Numbered from the stretch's first letter, positions 7,038-15,422 are shown. The stretch is DNA of 38,059 nucleotides from Reyranella massiliensis 521 (GCA_945860205.1 CAMARK010000045.1:1-38059); one strand, 5' to 3'. Notes: a model not told the origin generated them from the sequence alone. Translations and numbers: made by a program.

Positions 7038-8318
7038 TCAGGGCGAATGTTGCCCGTTATCGCCGGCCGCCGGAACGAGGACCCAGGCGACGATCGCCGC
7101 GAGCGCCGATGCCAGGGCGGCGACGGCGAAAGCGAGCGTCGCGGAGTGCACGACGAGGATGCCGCCGATGGCCGATCCCACCGGCAGCCCGGACATGTTG
7201 AAACTCATCGAAACGGCAAGCACGCGGCCGAGCCATGCTGGATCAGTGCGACGCTGCCGCAGCGACAGAACACCGACATCGACCGGGCCCTCAAGGAAGC
7301 CCACGAGGATCAGGCCCACCGCCAGGCCTGCGAGGCCAAAGCTCGCGCTCACCGGATAGATCGCGACGGCGGTGGCCAGGGTGCCGATGGCGATGAACTG
7401 CCGCTCGCGGCCGACCGTGCGGAGATGGCCCGCGTAGAGGGCGCCGAGACCGCCGGCGAGGCCGGCCGCCGCCCATAGCCCGCCCACGACCGAGTCCGCG
7501 ACCGCACCGGCGCCGAGTTCCCGCACCACGACGACGGGCACGACCACCACGAGGACGCCCCAACTGAGCTGGAACAAGGCATAGGAAATCGCGAGGCTTC
7601 GGAGCGACACATGGCGCACCACATAGACGACGCCTGCCAATGCGTCGCGGACCAGCGAGCTCCCCGTTGTCCCGTGCGCGCCTGAAGTGCGGCGCACGAG
7701 CGGCACGAGGCTGATGCTGGCCGCCGCATAGAGCACCACGATCAGCAGCATCGTGGCTTGCGACCCTGCAAAACCAAACAGCACACCCGCCACGGCAGGG
7801 CCGGCAACGTTGATGAGAGCGTAGCTGCTGGTATCGAGGGCGTTGGCGATATCCAGCGCCTCCTTCGGCACGAGGCGCGGGATCAGCACGCGGATGCCGG
7901 CGGTGCCGAGTGGACTCGTCAACGAATAGAGCGCCACGAATCCCAGCAGCAGCGGTGCCGTGACCAGCCCCGCGATATCAGTGGCGGCGAGCGCGAGCAG
8001 CAACACCGTGCTCGCGGCCATATCGATGACGATCGCCTTCGCCGCTCCCAGGCGATCGAGCAGCGCGCCGGCCAGCGGACTTACCACAAGGCCCGGCGCC
8101 ATCGACGCGAACGCAACCCATCCCGCCAGGACCGGCGAGTCGAAGCGATCGAGGACGTAAAGCACGATGACGAGCACGAACATGCGGCTGGCCAGGCGCG
8201 ACAGGCACGCCGCCAGGAACAACTGGGGCATGCCATCCAGTCTCAGCAGACGCCGATAAGAGATTGGAGCCGTCAACGAATCAATCCAGGGCGAAAAGGT
8301 GGCGGCTTGCGCACGCAC
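7038..8318 (-). CDS. MFS transporter, probable drug/metabolite exporter
   Basis: A 426-residue integral membrane protein with about 12 hydrophobic helices. After the second helix it has the MFS-type loop LAGALLDRLGAAKA, and the matching second-half loop is LYAGHLRTVGRERQ. It resembles the MFS_3/EntS-like exporter group more than sugar porters. The frame opens with GTG at 8318, and an internal Met at residue 30 (LDGMPQLF) is an alternative start. The substrate is unknown. The gene starts just downstream of nadE fragment C, so it may use a nadE-derived promoter. Its 3' end abuts fragment B. Confidence 0.85.
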   Translation of the reverse strand: MRAQAATFSPWIDSLTAPISYRRLLRLDGMPQLFLAACLSRLASRMFVLVIVLYVLDRFDSPVLAGWVAFASMAPGLVVSPLAGALLDRLGAAKAIVIDMAASTVLLLALAATDIAGLVTAPLLLGFVALYSLTSPLGTAGIRVLIPRLVPKEALDIANALDTSSYALINVAGPAVAGVLFGFAGSQATMLLIVVLYAAASISLVPLVRRTSGAHGTTGSSLVRDALAGVVYVVRHVSLRSLAISYALFQLSWGVLVVVVPVVVVRELGAGAVADSVVGGLWAAAGLAGGLGALYAGHLRTVGRERQFIAIGTLATAVAIYPVSASFGLAGLAVGLILVGFLEGPVDVGVLSLRQRRTDPAWLGRVLAVSMSFNMSGLPVGSAIGGILVVHSATLAFAVAALASALAAIVAWVLVPAAGDNGQHSP

Positions 8319-8322
8319 ACCC

Positions 8323-8390
8323 GAGAGCGTCTGTCATTGGGTCCGAATAGTGACGGCTTTCCGTTTTGGCGTCACAGCGAAGTTTGACCA
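8323..8390 (-). repeat. nadE fragment C: displaced nadE leader and first codons
   Basis: On the minus strand it carries a nadE-like leader followed by ATG ACA GAC (8335-8337 as CAT), matching nadE MTD and then diverging to ALGC. Its leader has the perfect dyad GTGACG (8350-8355) / CGTCAC (8370-8375) and resembles fragment A more closely than intact nadE. The nadE-like ATG opens an 18-codon frame that ends at 8281 and overlaps the start of the MFS gene in another frame. It may act as the MFS leader; this is inference. Confidence 0.78.
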
Positions 8391-8481
8391 AAATCTCTTC
8401 GTGAACGGAACACTTGTCGAATACGGGTCGTTGGCCCATCAGGATCGCCCCTTGGCGGCCGACAACAGAGAAGGAAATCGC

Positions 8482-8838
8482 ATGAAAACGGCCATAATTG
8501 CTGCTGCGCTGATCGGCGCCTCCGGCGTTGCTTTTGCCCAGTCGGGCACGACCACGCCCTCGACCCCGTCTCCCTCGCCGGGCATGCCCTCGACCAACAT
8601 GCCGTCGACGTCCATGCCGCCGTCGGCCACCAACACGCCAAGCCCCAGCGCGCTCAATCCGTCCACGACGACCGCGGCCGAAGCCGCTGCGCGCAGCAAG
8701 ATCGAGGCGGCGGGCTACAGCGGCGTCAAGGGACTGACCATGGCCCCCAACGGAACGTGGCGCGGCATCGGCATGCGCGACAACGTCGAAGTCGCGGTGA
8801 GCATCGACTCGTCCGGCCAGGTGATGGCGACCCAGTAA
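8482..8838 (+). CDS. Exported small protein with Ser/Thr/Pro linker and PepSY-like C-terminus
   Basis: A 118-residue protein. The ATG at 8482 follows GAAGGAAA and starts a signal peptide (MKTAIIAAALIGASGVAFA, cleavage before QSGTT). Residues 20-68 are a low-complexity Ser/Thr/Pro/Met linker with repeated MPST/PSPS units. The C-terminal 50 residues (ARSKIEAAGYSGVKGLTMAP..., then NVEVAVSIDSSGQV) look like a short PepSY-type domain, found in periplasmic proteins. The function is not known. A strong terminator follows. It is divergent from the MFS gene across nadE fragment C. Confidence 0.82.
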   Translation: MKTAIIAAALIGASGVAFAQSGTTTPSTPSPSPGMPSTNMPSTSMPPSATNTPSPSALNPSTTTAAEAAARSKIEAAGYSGVKGLTMAPNGTWRGIGMRDNVEVAVSIDSSGQVMATQ

Positions 8839-8862
8839 AGCGATCTGCTTAAGCTTTGCAGG

Positions 8863-8895
8863 AAAGACCCGCCTGACATTTCAGGTGGGTCTTTT
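8863..8895 (+). terminator. Rho-independent terminator
   Basis: A 14-bp stem (8863-8876 with 8881-8894, core AGACCCGCCTGA / TCAGGTGGGTCT with one G-T pair) and a 4-nt CATT loop are followed by a T run. It lies 24 bp after the stop of the exported small protein gene. The left arm begins with AAAGA, so it may also end the minus-strand transcript that stops at 8908. Confidence 0.88.
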
Positions 8896-8907
8896 TCTGA
8901 CTCTTGA

Positions 8908-9126
8908 TCAGAAGATCGGATGACGCTTCAGCCAAGCGGCCAGCGCCAGAGCGACAAATCCGGGCGCGAGATATCCCATCATGCTGAGGTAACCGAAGTA
9001 GCCACCGCCCAGAAAAATGTCGGACATGGCATGGAAGCCAAAGTCGTCCGCAACCCAGATGAGTCCGTAGCACGTCAGGAAAAAGAGCGTCGCCATCACG
9101 AGCCAGGCGATGCCGAATTTCTTCAC
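8908..9126 (-). CDS. Small two-helix membrane protein of unknown function
   Basis: A 72-residue protein (MKKFGIAWLVMATLFFLTCYG...). It has a hydrophobic helix at about 5-25 and a second near 50-65, joined by a Gly/Phe-rich loop and followed by WLKRHPIF. No known family is recognised. It begins 13 bp after the LysE-family gene stops and is probably the last gene of that minus-strand group. The start ATG at 9126 is the first in frame. Confidence 0.6.
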   Translation of the reverse strand: MKKFGIAWLVMATLFFLTCYGLIWVADDFGFHAMSDIFLGGGYFGYLSMMGYLAPGFVALALAAWLKRHPIF

Positions 9127-9139
9127 CGGACGCCGCCCG

Positions 9140-9772
9140 TCACGGCGAGATCGGGCGCCCGGCGTCGGCCAGCACCTTGCCGCCGAGGCCGATGAAGCAG
9201 ACGCCGGCCGCGCGCTCGATCCAGTGCCGCGCCCTCTGGAAGCGACGCATCACCGGGCCGGAGGACATGAAGAGGCTGACACACGAATACCAGGCGAGTG
9301 ACGAGGCGGTGACGAGGCCGATCATCACGCCCATCAGCCACATCGGCGTGGAGGCGGTGACGGCCGTGGCGAAGACGCTGGCGAAGAGAACGATCGCCTT
9401 GGGGTTGGTGAGGGTGACGAGGAAGCCGAACAGGATCGCGCGGTGCCGCGCTGGCGGGTTGGCCTGGTCGAGGTCGATCGCCTGCGGCCTGGCACGCAGC
9501 AGCTTGATGCCGAGGAAGATGAGGTAGGCGCCGCCCAGCAGGCGCAAGGCCCAGGTGAGCCACTGGTATTTCACCAGGATGGCGGACAGGCCGAGCAGGC
9601 TGAGGCTCGCATAGAGGCAGAGCCCCAGCGACACGCCCAGCGTCGTCAGCAGGCCAACGCGCGTGCCATTGGTCATGGACGAGCGAACCACGGCCACGAA
9701 ATCCGGCCCCGGCAAGATGAGGGCCGGGATGAAGATCGCGAAGACACCGATCAGGACAAAGGCGTGTTCCAT
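9140..9772 (-). CDS. LysE/RhtB-family amino-acid exporter
   Basis: A 210-residue membrane protein with six hydrophobic segments. It shows the family signature early (IFIPALILPGPDFVAVVRSSMTNG, residues 14-37 region) and a GFLVTLTNPKAIVLF helix near residue 115. Members export amino acids or related small molecules. The substrate here cannot be told. I chose the ATG at 9772 (MEHAFVLIG) because it begins at the first membrane helix; the frame stays open further upstream, but those residues are not family-like. It may be cotranscribed with the thermonuclease upstream and the 72-residue protein downstream. Confidence 0.88.
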   Translation of the reverse strand: MEHAFVLIGVFAIFIPALILPGPDFVAVVRSSMTNGTRVGLLTTLGVSLGLCLYASLSLLGLSAILVKYQWLTWALRLLGGAYLIFLGIKLLRARPQAIDLDQANPPARHRAILFGFLVTLTNPKAIVLFASVFATAVTASTPMWLMGVMIGLVTASSLAWYSCVSLFMSSGPVMRRFQRARHWIERAAGVCFIGLGGKVLADAGRPISP

Positions 9773-9828
9773 GGAATCGAATTGCCATGCCACCCGGCTG
9801 ACTGCAAGGACCGACGCAACGTACGCCC

Positions 9829-10482
9829 TCACTCGCCCAGACGCTTCGCCCGCCAGTCCCATGGCGCGTCGAACGCGCCGGCCCACAGGCCACGCAGGTT
9901 CGCCCTCGCGTCCTCCTCCTCGGCCGCATAGTCGGTGCCGTGCCGAACCAGCACCAATGCCCAGCCGGCGCGGACCATCTCGGCCCCGAGATCCATGGTG
10001 CCCGCCCGGCAGAGCGCGGCGACGCGTCCGTACTGGTCGCTGGCGCGCGGCTCGCAGACGACCTGGGCGGCCGCGGCATCGACGGTCCGGTCACCAGTCG
10101 GGATGGCGGGGGTGAGAAGCGTGCGCAGGTAGGCCGCGGCGGCGCGGCCGCAGGCGTAGTTCAGGCCATCGCGCTCGCAGGCCTGGACGAGCTCGGGCGC
10201 ATCGATGGCCCAGAGCCGGAAGGTCCGGCCATCGACGCGGAGCGTGTCGCCGTCGACGACGCGGGCCATCCCGGCAACGCCCTGCGACTGGTCGGTTTCC
10301 GACGGCGCGGATGACTTGGGCGCCGCCCTGTCGGCGGGCGCAGCGGAGGGCTGCAGCGGCGCCCGCACGTTGGGCACCGGCGCCCTTCCGGTGGCGGTCT
10401 GCGGCGCCTGGGCGAACGCCGGCGACACGATCAGGGGGGCAGCCAGCAGGCCCAGCAACAGAAGGAGCGCCGCGCGCGTCAC
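9829..10482 (-). CDS. Exported thermonuclease (SNase-like) family protein
   Basis: A 217-residue protein with GTG start at 10482, 7 bp after the hydrolase stop. A signal peptide (residues 1-24, ending PAFA) is followed by a Pro/Ala-rich linker to about residue 68. The SNase domain starts with ARVVDGDTLRVDG. The catalytic set of staphylococcal nuclease is present: R89 and D94, E97 in FRLWAIDAPE, and R153 in DQYGR. It should be a calcium-dependent periplasmic or secreted nuclease. Four Cys residues (about 102, 111, 143, 158) may form disulfides. Confidence 0.92.
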   Translation of the reverse strand: MTRAALLLLLGLLAAPLIVSPAFAQAPQTATGRAPVPNVRAPLQPSAAPADRAAPKSSAPSETDQSQGVAGMARVVDGDTLRVDGRTFRLWAIDAPELVQACERDGLNYACGRAAAAYLRTLLTPAIPTGDRTVDAAAAQVVCEPRASDQYGRVAALCRAGTMDLGAEMVRAGWALVLVRHGTDYAAEEEDARANLRGLWAGAFDAPWDWRAKRLGE

Positions 10483-10489
10483 CTTCGTC

Positions 10490-11239
10490 CTACGCAGGCT
10501 GATTGGCTTTCAGGAACGTCCCGATGTGCCGCACCGCCAGGGGGATCTTCTCCTTCGTGTCCTTCCACGGATACAGGCTCACCTGCGCATTAGGTGCCAG
10601 CATCGCCGACTCCATCGCCACCGCGTAGGGATGCGGCGGGATATCGTCGGGCAGCACCAGCAGCGGCGTCTGGCAGGCGCGCGCAAAGTCGCGGTTCACG
10701 GTGAATACGAAGTCGGGGTTGGCGCGATACATCTTGCTGAGGAAAGCACTCACCGTCTCCATCGTGATCTCAGGACGGCGGGCGACGAGCGCCGGACCCC
10801 AGCCCTTCATGTTGTTCTCGTAGAACTGGTCGGGCAGTTCGGGCCGGTGCCCGGAGGGCTGCGTCAGCACGGCCGCCACGACGCGGTCGGGCGCGCGCTT
10901 CAGCATGTTCCAGATGAAAGGGCCGCCGATGCAGTAACCCAGCACCATGAACTGCTTTATGCCGAGGTGATCCATCAGGCCGAGCTGGTCGTCTGTGTGG
11001 GAGTCCCACGGCCTGTCGATCTCGAGCGGGCCTGACGATTGTCCGCCGTTGGCATTGCGCAGGTCGGCGGCGATGCAGCGGTAGCGGTCCTTGAACTCCG
11101 CCATGGCGCTGAACGGATGGGTGGTGTCGAGACCGGCGATCGTCGAGTTCAGCCCGCCGCCGGGAATGATCAGGAGTGGAAAGCCCTTGCCCGCCTCCTC
11201 GTAGTGGATGCGGACAGCGCCTCTTTCGTAGAACGGCAT
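10490..11239 (-). CDS. Alpha/beta hydrolase with Cys at the nucleophile elbow
   Basis: A 249-residue cytoplasmic hydrolase. The start ATG at 11239 follows GGAGGAA by about 6 nt. The oxyanion loop is PGGGLNS near 26-32. The nucleophile elbow reads GYCIGG (101-106), so Cys103 replaces the usual Ser, as in dienelactone hydrolases. An acidic stretch after LLVLPDD (about residue 192) probably supplies Asp, and H238 in LAVRHIG may be the catalytic His. It may be an esterase, lactonase or C-C hydrolase. It is likely cotranscribed with the thermonuclease gene. Confidence 0.85.
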   Translation of the reverse strand: MPFYERGAVRIHYEEAGKGFPLLIIPGGGLNSTIAGLDTTHPFSAMAEFKDRYRCIAADLRNANGGQSSGPLEIDRPWDSHTDDQLGLMDHLGIKQFMVLGYCIGGPFIWNMLKRAPDRVVAAVLTQPSGHRPELPDQFYENNMKGWGPALVARRPEITMETVSAFLSKMYRANPDFVFTVNRDFARACQTPLLVLPDDIPPHPYAVAMESAMLAPNAQVSLYPWKDTKEKIPLAVRHIGTFLKANQPA

Positions 11240-11306
11240 GAACAATTCCTCCCGGACCGGCAAGGTGCCATGCCCATGCCGTGGTCTCAACCAACCCAAA
11301 ACGAAA

Positions 11307-11338
11307 TGGGCTCCGGAACCTCGCGGTCCCGGAGCCCA
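11307..11338 (-). terminator. Stem-loop terminator of the Tat-exported protein gene
   Basis: Arms 11307-11320 and 11325-11338 pair over 14 positions with one mismatch (core TGGGCTCCGG / CCGGAGCCCA) around a 4-nt loop. On the minus strand it is followed by a T-rich stretch (ATTTCGTTTT). It lies 17 bp after the stop at 11355, which fits rho-independent termination. Confidence 0.8.
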
Positions 11339-11354
11339 CCCGCGTTCGCGATCG

Positions 11355-11993
11355 CTAGCGGATGATCGTGACCTTGATGGCGGTCTGACGGCTCCACACA
11401 GTGACGAGCTGCTCGCCCGGACCGATCGACGCCAAAGCCGCTTTGCCCTGCGCCGTGACGATCTGCGGCATCTGGATGACCTCGCCGCTGTCGGGCGAGG
11501 GCTTGTCGGGCTCGCCGCCGGAGGCATTGATCAGGAAGATGGTGTTGGTCGCCTTGTCCACCTTCGTGGTCATGCCGTCCATCTGCCACAGAACGATCCG
11601 CTCCTGGGCGCCGGGAATGCCCTGAAGGCGTGCGTTCTGGGCCTTCATCGCCGTGGCGCGAGCCGAAGTGGCGGGCGTCTTCTTGGCGACCAGGAAGTCC
11701 ATGTAGTCGTACCAGTGGACGTCGACGATCTGGCCGACCTTGAGCGAGCCCCAATTGGTGACGAGATCGGCAGCCTTGATCTTCACCCGGCCGAGATCTT
11801 CCCAGATGATGGTGAAGCTGCGCTGCTCGGGATGCATGCTGTGGATCGTGCCACGCTTGAAGTTTTCCAGAGTGTTCGGCACGACGAGATCGTCCTGGGC
11901 GATCGCCTGATGCGACAGGACGGGCAGAGCGGTCGCCGTAAGCGCGGCGCCTCCCAGCAACTTCAGTGTCTTACGGCGATTGGTCTGTAACAT
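11355..11993 (-). CDS. Tat-exported protein of unknown function
   Basis: A 212-residue protein. The ATG at 11993 follows AAGGGAAA and begins a twin-arginine signal (NRRKTLKLLGGAALTATALP, then ...HQAIA, cleavage near residue 33). Export of a folded protein is therefore likely. The mature part starts with a small beta-rich region (TIHSMHPEQRSFTIIWEDLGRVKIKAADL, in the area 46-75), which reads like a short beta-barrel domain. A Lys/Ala-rich helix and another beta-rich end follow. No named family is recognised and no cofactor motif is visible. The gene is monocistronic, with its own terminator. The 190 bp upstream (11994-12183) hold no other gene. Confidence 0.75.
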   Translation of the reverse strand: MLQTNRRKTLKLLGGAALTATALPVLSHQAIAQDDLVVPNTLENFKRGTIHSMHPEQRSFTIIWEDLGRVKIKAADLVTNWGSLKVGQIVDVHWYDYMDFLVAKKTPATSARATAMKAQNARLQGIPGAQERIVLWQMDGMTTKVDKATNTIFLINASGGEPDKPSPDSGEVIQMPQIVTAQGKAALASIGPGEQLVTVWSRQTAIKVTIIR

Positions 11994-12183
11994 GATATTT
12001 CCCTTCTCAGCGAAGATAGTGTGGCCTCCAAAGCGGGCCTCGCATGAGAGCAAGATCAGCCCCCCAACCGGCCCCCCATCGGATGGCCGGTGAAATTATT
12101 CTAGCCGGGAAATGCAGACACTGACAAATCCATCCGCCGAATATCTTCGGCGAATGCATTCAGTGCCTCCGCATCTTAAGGAG

Positions 12184-12567
12184 CTACTTCGCGGCCACGA
12201 CCTCGATCTCGACCAGCATGGCGGGATCGGCGAGACCCTGGATGATCAGCAGGGTCGAGGCGGGGTATGGCTCCTTGATGACTTTGTCGCGTGACGCCCG
12301 GTTCGCCATGATGAAGCGGCTGTCGGTCAGGAATGACGTGATCTTGACGATGTCGCCGTAGCCCATGCCGGCTTCCTTCAAGACCTCGCCGATATTCTTC
12401 CAGACCTGGTCGCACTGCGCCTCGATGCCGTCGGCGAGCTTGCCCGCACCGTCGAGGCCGACCTGGCCGGCGACAAAGAGCACGCGCGCCTCAGGTGCGA
12501 TCTCGCAACCAAGGCTGTACTTGCCGGCAAGCGCGACGGACTTCGGATTGTGGAACTTGTTGGCCAT
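12184..12567 (-). CDS. RidA-family (YjgF/YER057c/UK114) protein, copy 1
   Basis: A 127-residue protein. The ATG at 12567 follows AAAGGGAGAG. It shows the family core ([38 protein letters not shown], and the C-terminal VEIEVVA). RidA enzymes hydrolyse reactive enamine/imine intermediates using an Arg in a PARS-type motif. Here that position reads PYPASTLL with Ala, so enamine deaminase activity may be lost. It is a tandem paralogue of the next gene and looks like the older or more diverged duplicate. Confidence 0.9.
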   Translation of the reverse strand: MANKFHNPKSVALAGKYSLGCEIAPEARVLFVAGQVGLDGAGKLADGIEAQCDQVWKNIGEVLKEAGMGYGDIVKITSFLTDSRFIMANRASRDKVIKEPYPASTLLIIQGLADPAMLVEIEVVAAK

Positions 12568-12591
12568 TGACGTCTCTCCCTTTGCGGAAAC

Positions 12592-12630
12592 CTCCACGGT
12601 TTCAGGTCGGGGAGCGTGACGTCAAGCTAC
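12592..12630. repeat. Duplicated intergenic segment with remnant of the trmFO start
   Basis: Positions 12592-12630 resemble 13035-13073, the stretch upstream of and including the trmFO start (shared TTCAGGTCGG, then GAGC, then GTCAAGC). In the left copy the trmFO-like start is GTG followed by ACG TCA AGC, paralleling trmFO ATG GCG TCA AGC, and then runs into the end of the second RidA gene. This is the mark left when a unit of RidA gene plus intergenic region was duplicated in tandem. Confidence 0.75.
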
Positions 12631-13010
12631 TTCGCCGCCACCACCTCGACCTCGACGAACATGCCGGGATCGGCGAGGCCCGAGACGACGATCAGGGTCG
12701 CGGCCGGATAGGGGCTCTTGAGGAACTTTGCGCGGGCGTCGCGGTAGGGCGCGATGAAGCGCGAATCGGTGATGAAGCCGGTGACCCTCACGATGTTGCT
12801 AAAACCCATACCGGCGCTCTTCAGGATCTGGCCGATGTTCTTCCAGGTGAGGTCGCACTGCTTCTCGAAGCCGGGGGCCAGCCTGCCCTTGGAATCGTAG
12901 CCGACCTGGCCTGCCAGGAAGAGCAGCCGCGCATCGGCCGGCACCTCGACGCCGAGGCTGTATTTGCCCGTGAGCGCGACGGACTTGGGATTGTGGAACT
13001 TGATCGCCAT
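12627..13010 (-). CDS. RidA-family protein, copy 2
   Basis: A 127-residue protein, the same length as copy 1 and closely similar throughout ([20 protein letters not shown] start versus [20 protein letters not shown]). The ATG at 13010 follows ATGGGAGATACC. Like copy 1 it has Ala at the expected catalytic Arg (PYPAATLI). It is divergent from trmFO with 48 bp between starts, so the two share a regulatory region. The role is probably small-molecule binding or a variant imine hydrolase; this is inference. Confidence 0.9.
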   Translation of the reverse strand: MAIKFHNPKSVALTGKYSLGVEVPADARLLFLAGQVGYDSKGRLAPGFEKQCDLTWKNIGQILKSAGMGFSNIVRVTGFITDSRFIAPYRDARAKFLKSPYPAATLIVVSGLADPGMFVEVEVVAAK

Positions 13011-13058
13011 GACGGTATCTCCCATGTAAGGAGGCGCACGGTATTCAGGTCGGAGAGC

Positions 13059-14420
13059 ATGGCGTCAAGCATCAAGCACGTGCACATCGTGGGCGGCGGA
13101 CTCGCGGGCAGCGAGGCGGCGTGGCAACTCGCCGAGGCAGGCGTGCCCGTGGTGCTGCACGAGATGCGACCCGTGCGCGGCACCGAGGCACACCTCACCG
13201 AAAATCTTGCCGAGCTCGTCTGCTCCAACTCCTTCCGCTCCGACGATGCGCAGAACAATGCCGTCGGTCTCTTGCATGAGGAGATGCGCCGCGCGGGATC
13301 GCTGATCATGCGCGCGGCCGATGCCCACAAGCTGCCGGCGGGCGGCGCGCTCGCTGTCGACCGTCACGGTTTCTCCGCCGCGGTGCAGGAAACGTTGCTC
13401 GCCCATCCGCTGGTGACGCTGGAGCGTGCTGAAGTAGCGGGCCTGCCGCCGCAGGACTGGGACAGCGTGATCGTGGCCACCGGTCCCCTCACCTCGCCCG
13501 CTCTCGCTGAAGCACTCGCCAGGCTCACGGGCGAGGAGTCGCTCGCCTTCTTCGACGCCATCGCGCCGATCGTCCATCACGAGAGCATCGATCTTTCGGT
13601 GGCGTGGAAGCAGTCGCGTTACGACAAGGGCGGACCTGGAGGCGACGGCGCCGACTATCTCAACTGCCCGATGGAGAAGCCGCAGTATGAAGCTTTTGTT
13701 GCCGCGTTGCTGGCGGGCGACAAGACCGAGTTCAAGGAGTGGGAAGCGAATACGCCCTACTTCAACGGCTGCCAGCCGATCGAGGTGATCGCGACCACCG
13801 GCCCGCAGACGTTGCGCTTCGGACCGATGAAGCCGGTCGGCCTGCGCGACCCGCGCACCGGTCTGCGGCCGTGGGCGGTGGTGCAGCTGCGCCAGGACAA
13901 TGCGCTCGGCACACTGTGGAACATCGTGGGCTTCCAGACCAAGCTGAAGCACGGCGAACAGACGCGGATCTTCCGCACCATCCCGGGCCTCGAGAAGGCC
14001 GAGTTCGCGCGGCTGGGCGGACTGCATCGCAACACCTTCCTCAACAGTCCACGCCTGCTCGATGCCACGCTGCGCCTGAAGGCGATGCCGCGGCTCAGGT
14101 TCGCGGGCCAGATCACCGGCTGCGAAGGCTATGTCGAGAGTGCCGCCGTCGGGTTGATGACAGGACGTTTTGCGGCGGCCGAGCGGCTGGGTCGGACGCA
14201 GGCGCCGCCGCCCGTCACCACGGCGATGGGCGCGCTGCTCGGACACATTACCGGCGGCGCCGATGCGGCGACCTTCCAGCCGATGAACGTCAACTTCGGC
14301 CTGTTCCCACCGATCGACGGCACGTTCAAAGGCAAGGAACGCAAGCAGGCGATGAGCGCGCGGGCGCTCAAGGATTTCGACACCTGGCTGGGGCAACAGA
14401 ATGAACCTCTCGCAGCCTGA
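13059..14420 (+). CDS. trmFO: Methylenetetrahydrofolate-tRNA-(uracil-5-)-methyltransferase TrmFO
   Basis: A 453-residue FAD enzyme that makes 5-methyluridine at tRNA position 54 with methylene-THF as carbon donor. The FAD dinucleotide motif [11 protein letters not shown] starts at residue 11. The catalytic Cys of the CSNS segment is C55 ([12 protein letters not shown]). A second conserved Cys occurs in [10 protein letters not shown]. The C-terminal [14 protein letters not shown], and then the MGALLGHIT segment, are typical. The ATG at 13059 follows GGAGAGC. The gene overlaps the start of the coq4-like gene by 20 nt, so they are translationally coupled. Confidence 0.96.
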   Translation: MASSIKHVHIVGGGLAGSEAAWQLAEAGVPVVLHEMRPVRGTEAHLTENLAELVCSNSFRSDDAQNNAVGLLHEEMRRAGSLIMRAADAHKLPAGGALAVDRHGFSAAVQETLLAHPLVTLERAEVAGLPPQDWDSVIVATGPLTSPALAEALARLTGEESLAFFDAIAPIVHHESIDLSVAWKQSRYDKGGPGGDGADYLNCPMEKPQYEAFVAALLAGDKTEFKEWEANTPYFNGCQPIEVIATTGPQTLRFGPMKPVGLRDPRTGLRPWAVVQLRQDNALGTLWNIVGFQTKLKHGEQTRIFRTIPGLEKAEFARLGGLHRNTFLNSPRLLDATLRLKAMPRLRFAGQITGCEGYVESAAVGLMTGRFAAAERLGRTQAPPPVTTAMGALLGHITGGADAATFQPMNVNFGLFPPIDGTFKGKERKQAMSARALKDFDTWLGQQNEPLAA

Positions 14421-15381
14421 TCCCGCGGCGGCCCTGCTGGGGTTGCGCGCCATGAAAACCGTCGCCTCGGCCGCCGGGCCGATGAGCCCCGTGCGGCACA
14501 CGTTGCTCGATGCGGTGCGGCGGATGATCCTCAGGGTCGACGCCGATATCGATACGCTGGCCCCCATCACGCCCGCTGAGTTTGCCGCGGGCTTCACCTC
14601 GCCCGAGCTGCGCGAACAATTCACCAATGGCATGCTGGTGATGGCACTGTCCGACGGCGTGCCGCCGCGCGAGATGGTGACCCAGGTCGAGGCCTTCGCC
14701 AACGCGATCGGCGTGTCGACGCCGGCGCTGACCGACCTCCGGCTACTGGCCGAACGGCACATGACGATCTTCAAGATCGATTTCCTGCGGCGCAGCCAGA
14801 TCGCCGACATCATGAAGAACCAGCTCGAGCAGAAGGGGCCGCTCGGCCTCGCCAAGGCCGTGCTGACGATGCGCGGCGTGATGGAAGACCCGGCGCTCGC
14901 CGCACGCTATCGCGCCTGGAAGGATCTGCCCGAGGGAACGCTCGGCCGCTCCCTGGTCGAGTTCTATGCGAAGAACGGTTTCAGCTTGCCCGGCGAGCGC
15001 AGGGGCTTCCCCGAAGCAGGCCTCTATCATGATCTTTGCCATGTGCTGGGAGGCTACGGCACCGACCCCGAAGGCGAGGTCCAGGTCGCGGCCTTCACTG
15101 CGGGCTTCAAGAAGGAGCGACCGCTCTTCATCGTGCTGTTCGCCGTGCTGATCTTCAGCACCGGCGTCAACATGCGGCCCTCCAACGAGGACTTCACGAC
15201 CGTGGGCGTGCTGGGCAAGCCCGGCGTGGCCGAGCGCATGTTCGCGGCGATGGAGCGCGGCAGTCATGTCACTCAGGACCTGTCCGACAAGTGGGACTAC
15301 TGGGCCGTCGCGGCGCTGCCGCTCGACGAGGTGCGGCGACGGCTCAACGTCTCGCCCCCGGCTGATACCCCTATGAGATAA
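14401..15381 (+). CDS. Coq4-family ubiquinone biosynthesis protein with TerB-like N-terminal domain
   Basis: A 326-residue protein. Residues about 30-125 ([20 protein letters not shown]..., then [17 protein letters not shown]) resemble the helical TerB/tellurite-resistance fold. The C-terminal part is Coq4-like, with the metal motif HDxxHx11E fully present: H210, D211, H214 and E226. Coq4 acts on the ubiquinone ring at carbon 1 and organises the Coq complex. Eukaryotic Coq4 proteins lack the N-terminal domain seen here. The start overlaps the trmFO end. The family is clear from the motif; the role of the N-terminal domain is unknown. Confidence 0.85.
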   Translation: MNLSQPDPAAALLGLRAMKTVASAAGPMSPVRHTLLDAVRRMILRVDADIDTLAPITPAEFAAGFTSPELREQFTNGMLVMALSDGVPPREMVTQVEAFANAIGVSTPALTDLRLLAERHMTIFKIDFLRRSQIADIMKNQLEQKGPLGLAKAVLTMRGVMEDPALAARYRAWKDLPEGTLGRSLVEFYAKNGFSLPGERRGFPEAGLYHDLCHVLGGYGTDPEGEVQVAAFTAGFKKERPLFIVLFAVLIFSTGVNMRPSNEDFTTVGVLGKPGVAERMFAAMERGSHVTQDLSDKWDYWAVAALPLDEVRRRLNVSPPADTPMR

Positions 15382-15422
15382 GTTCGCGAGCGCGCGGCAC
15401 GGCGCGTGCTAACTAGTCCGCA

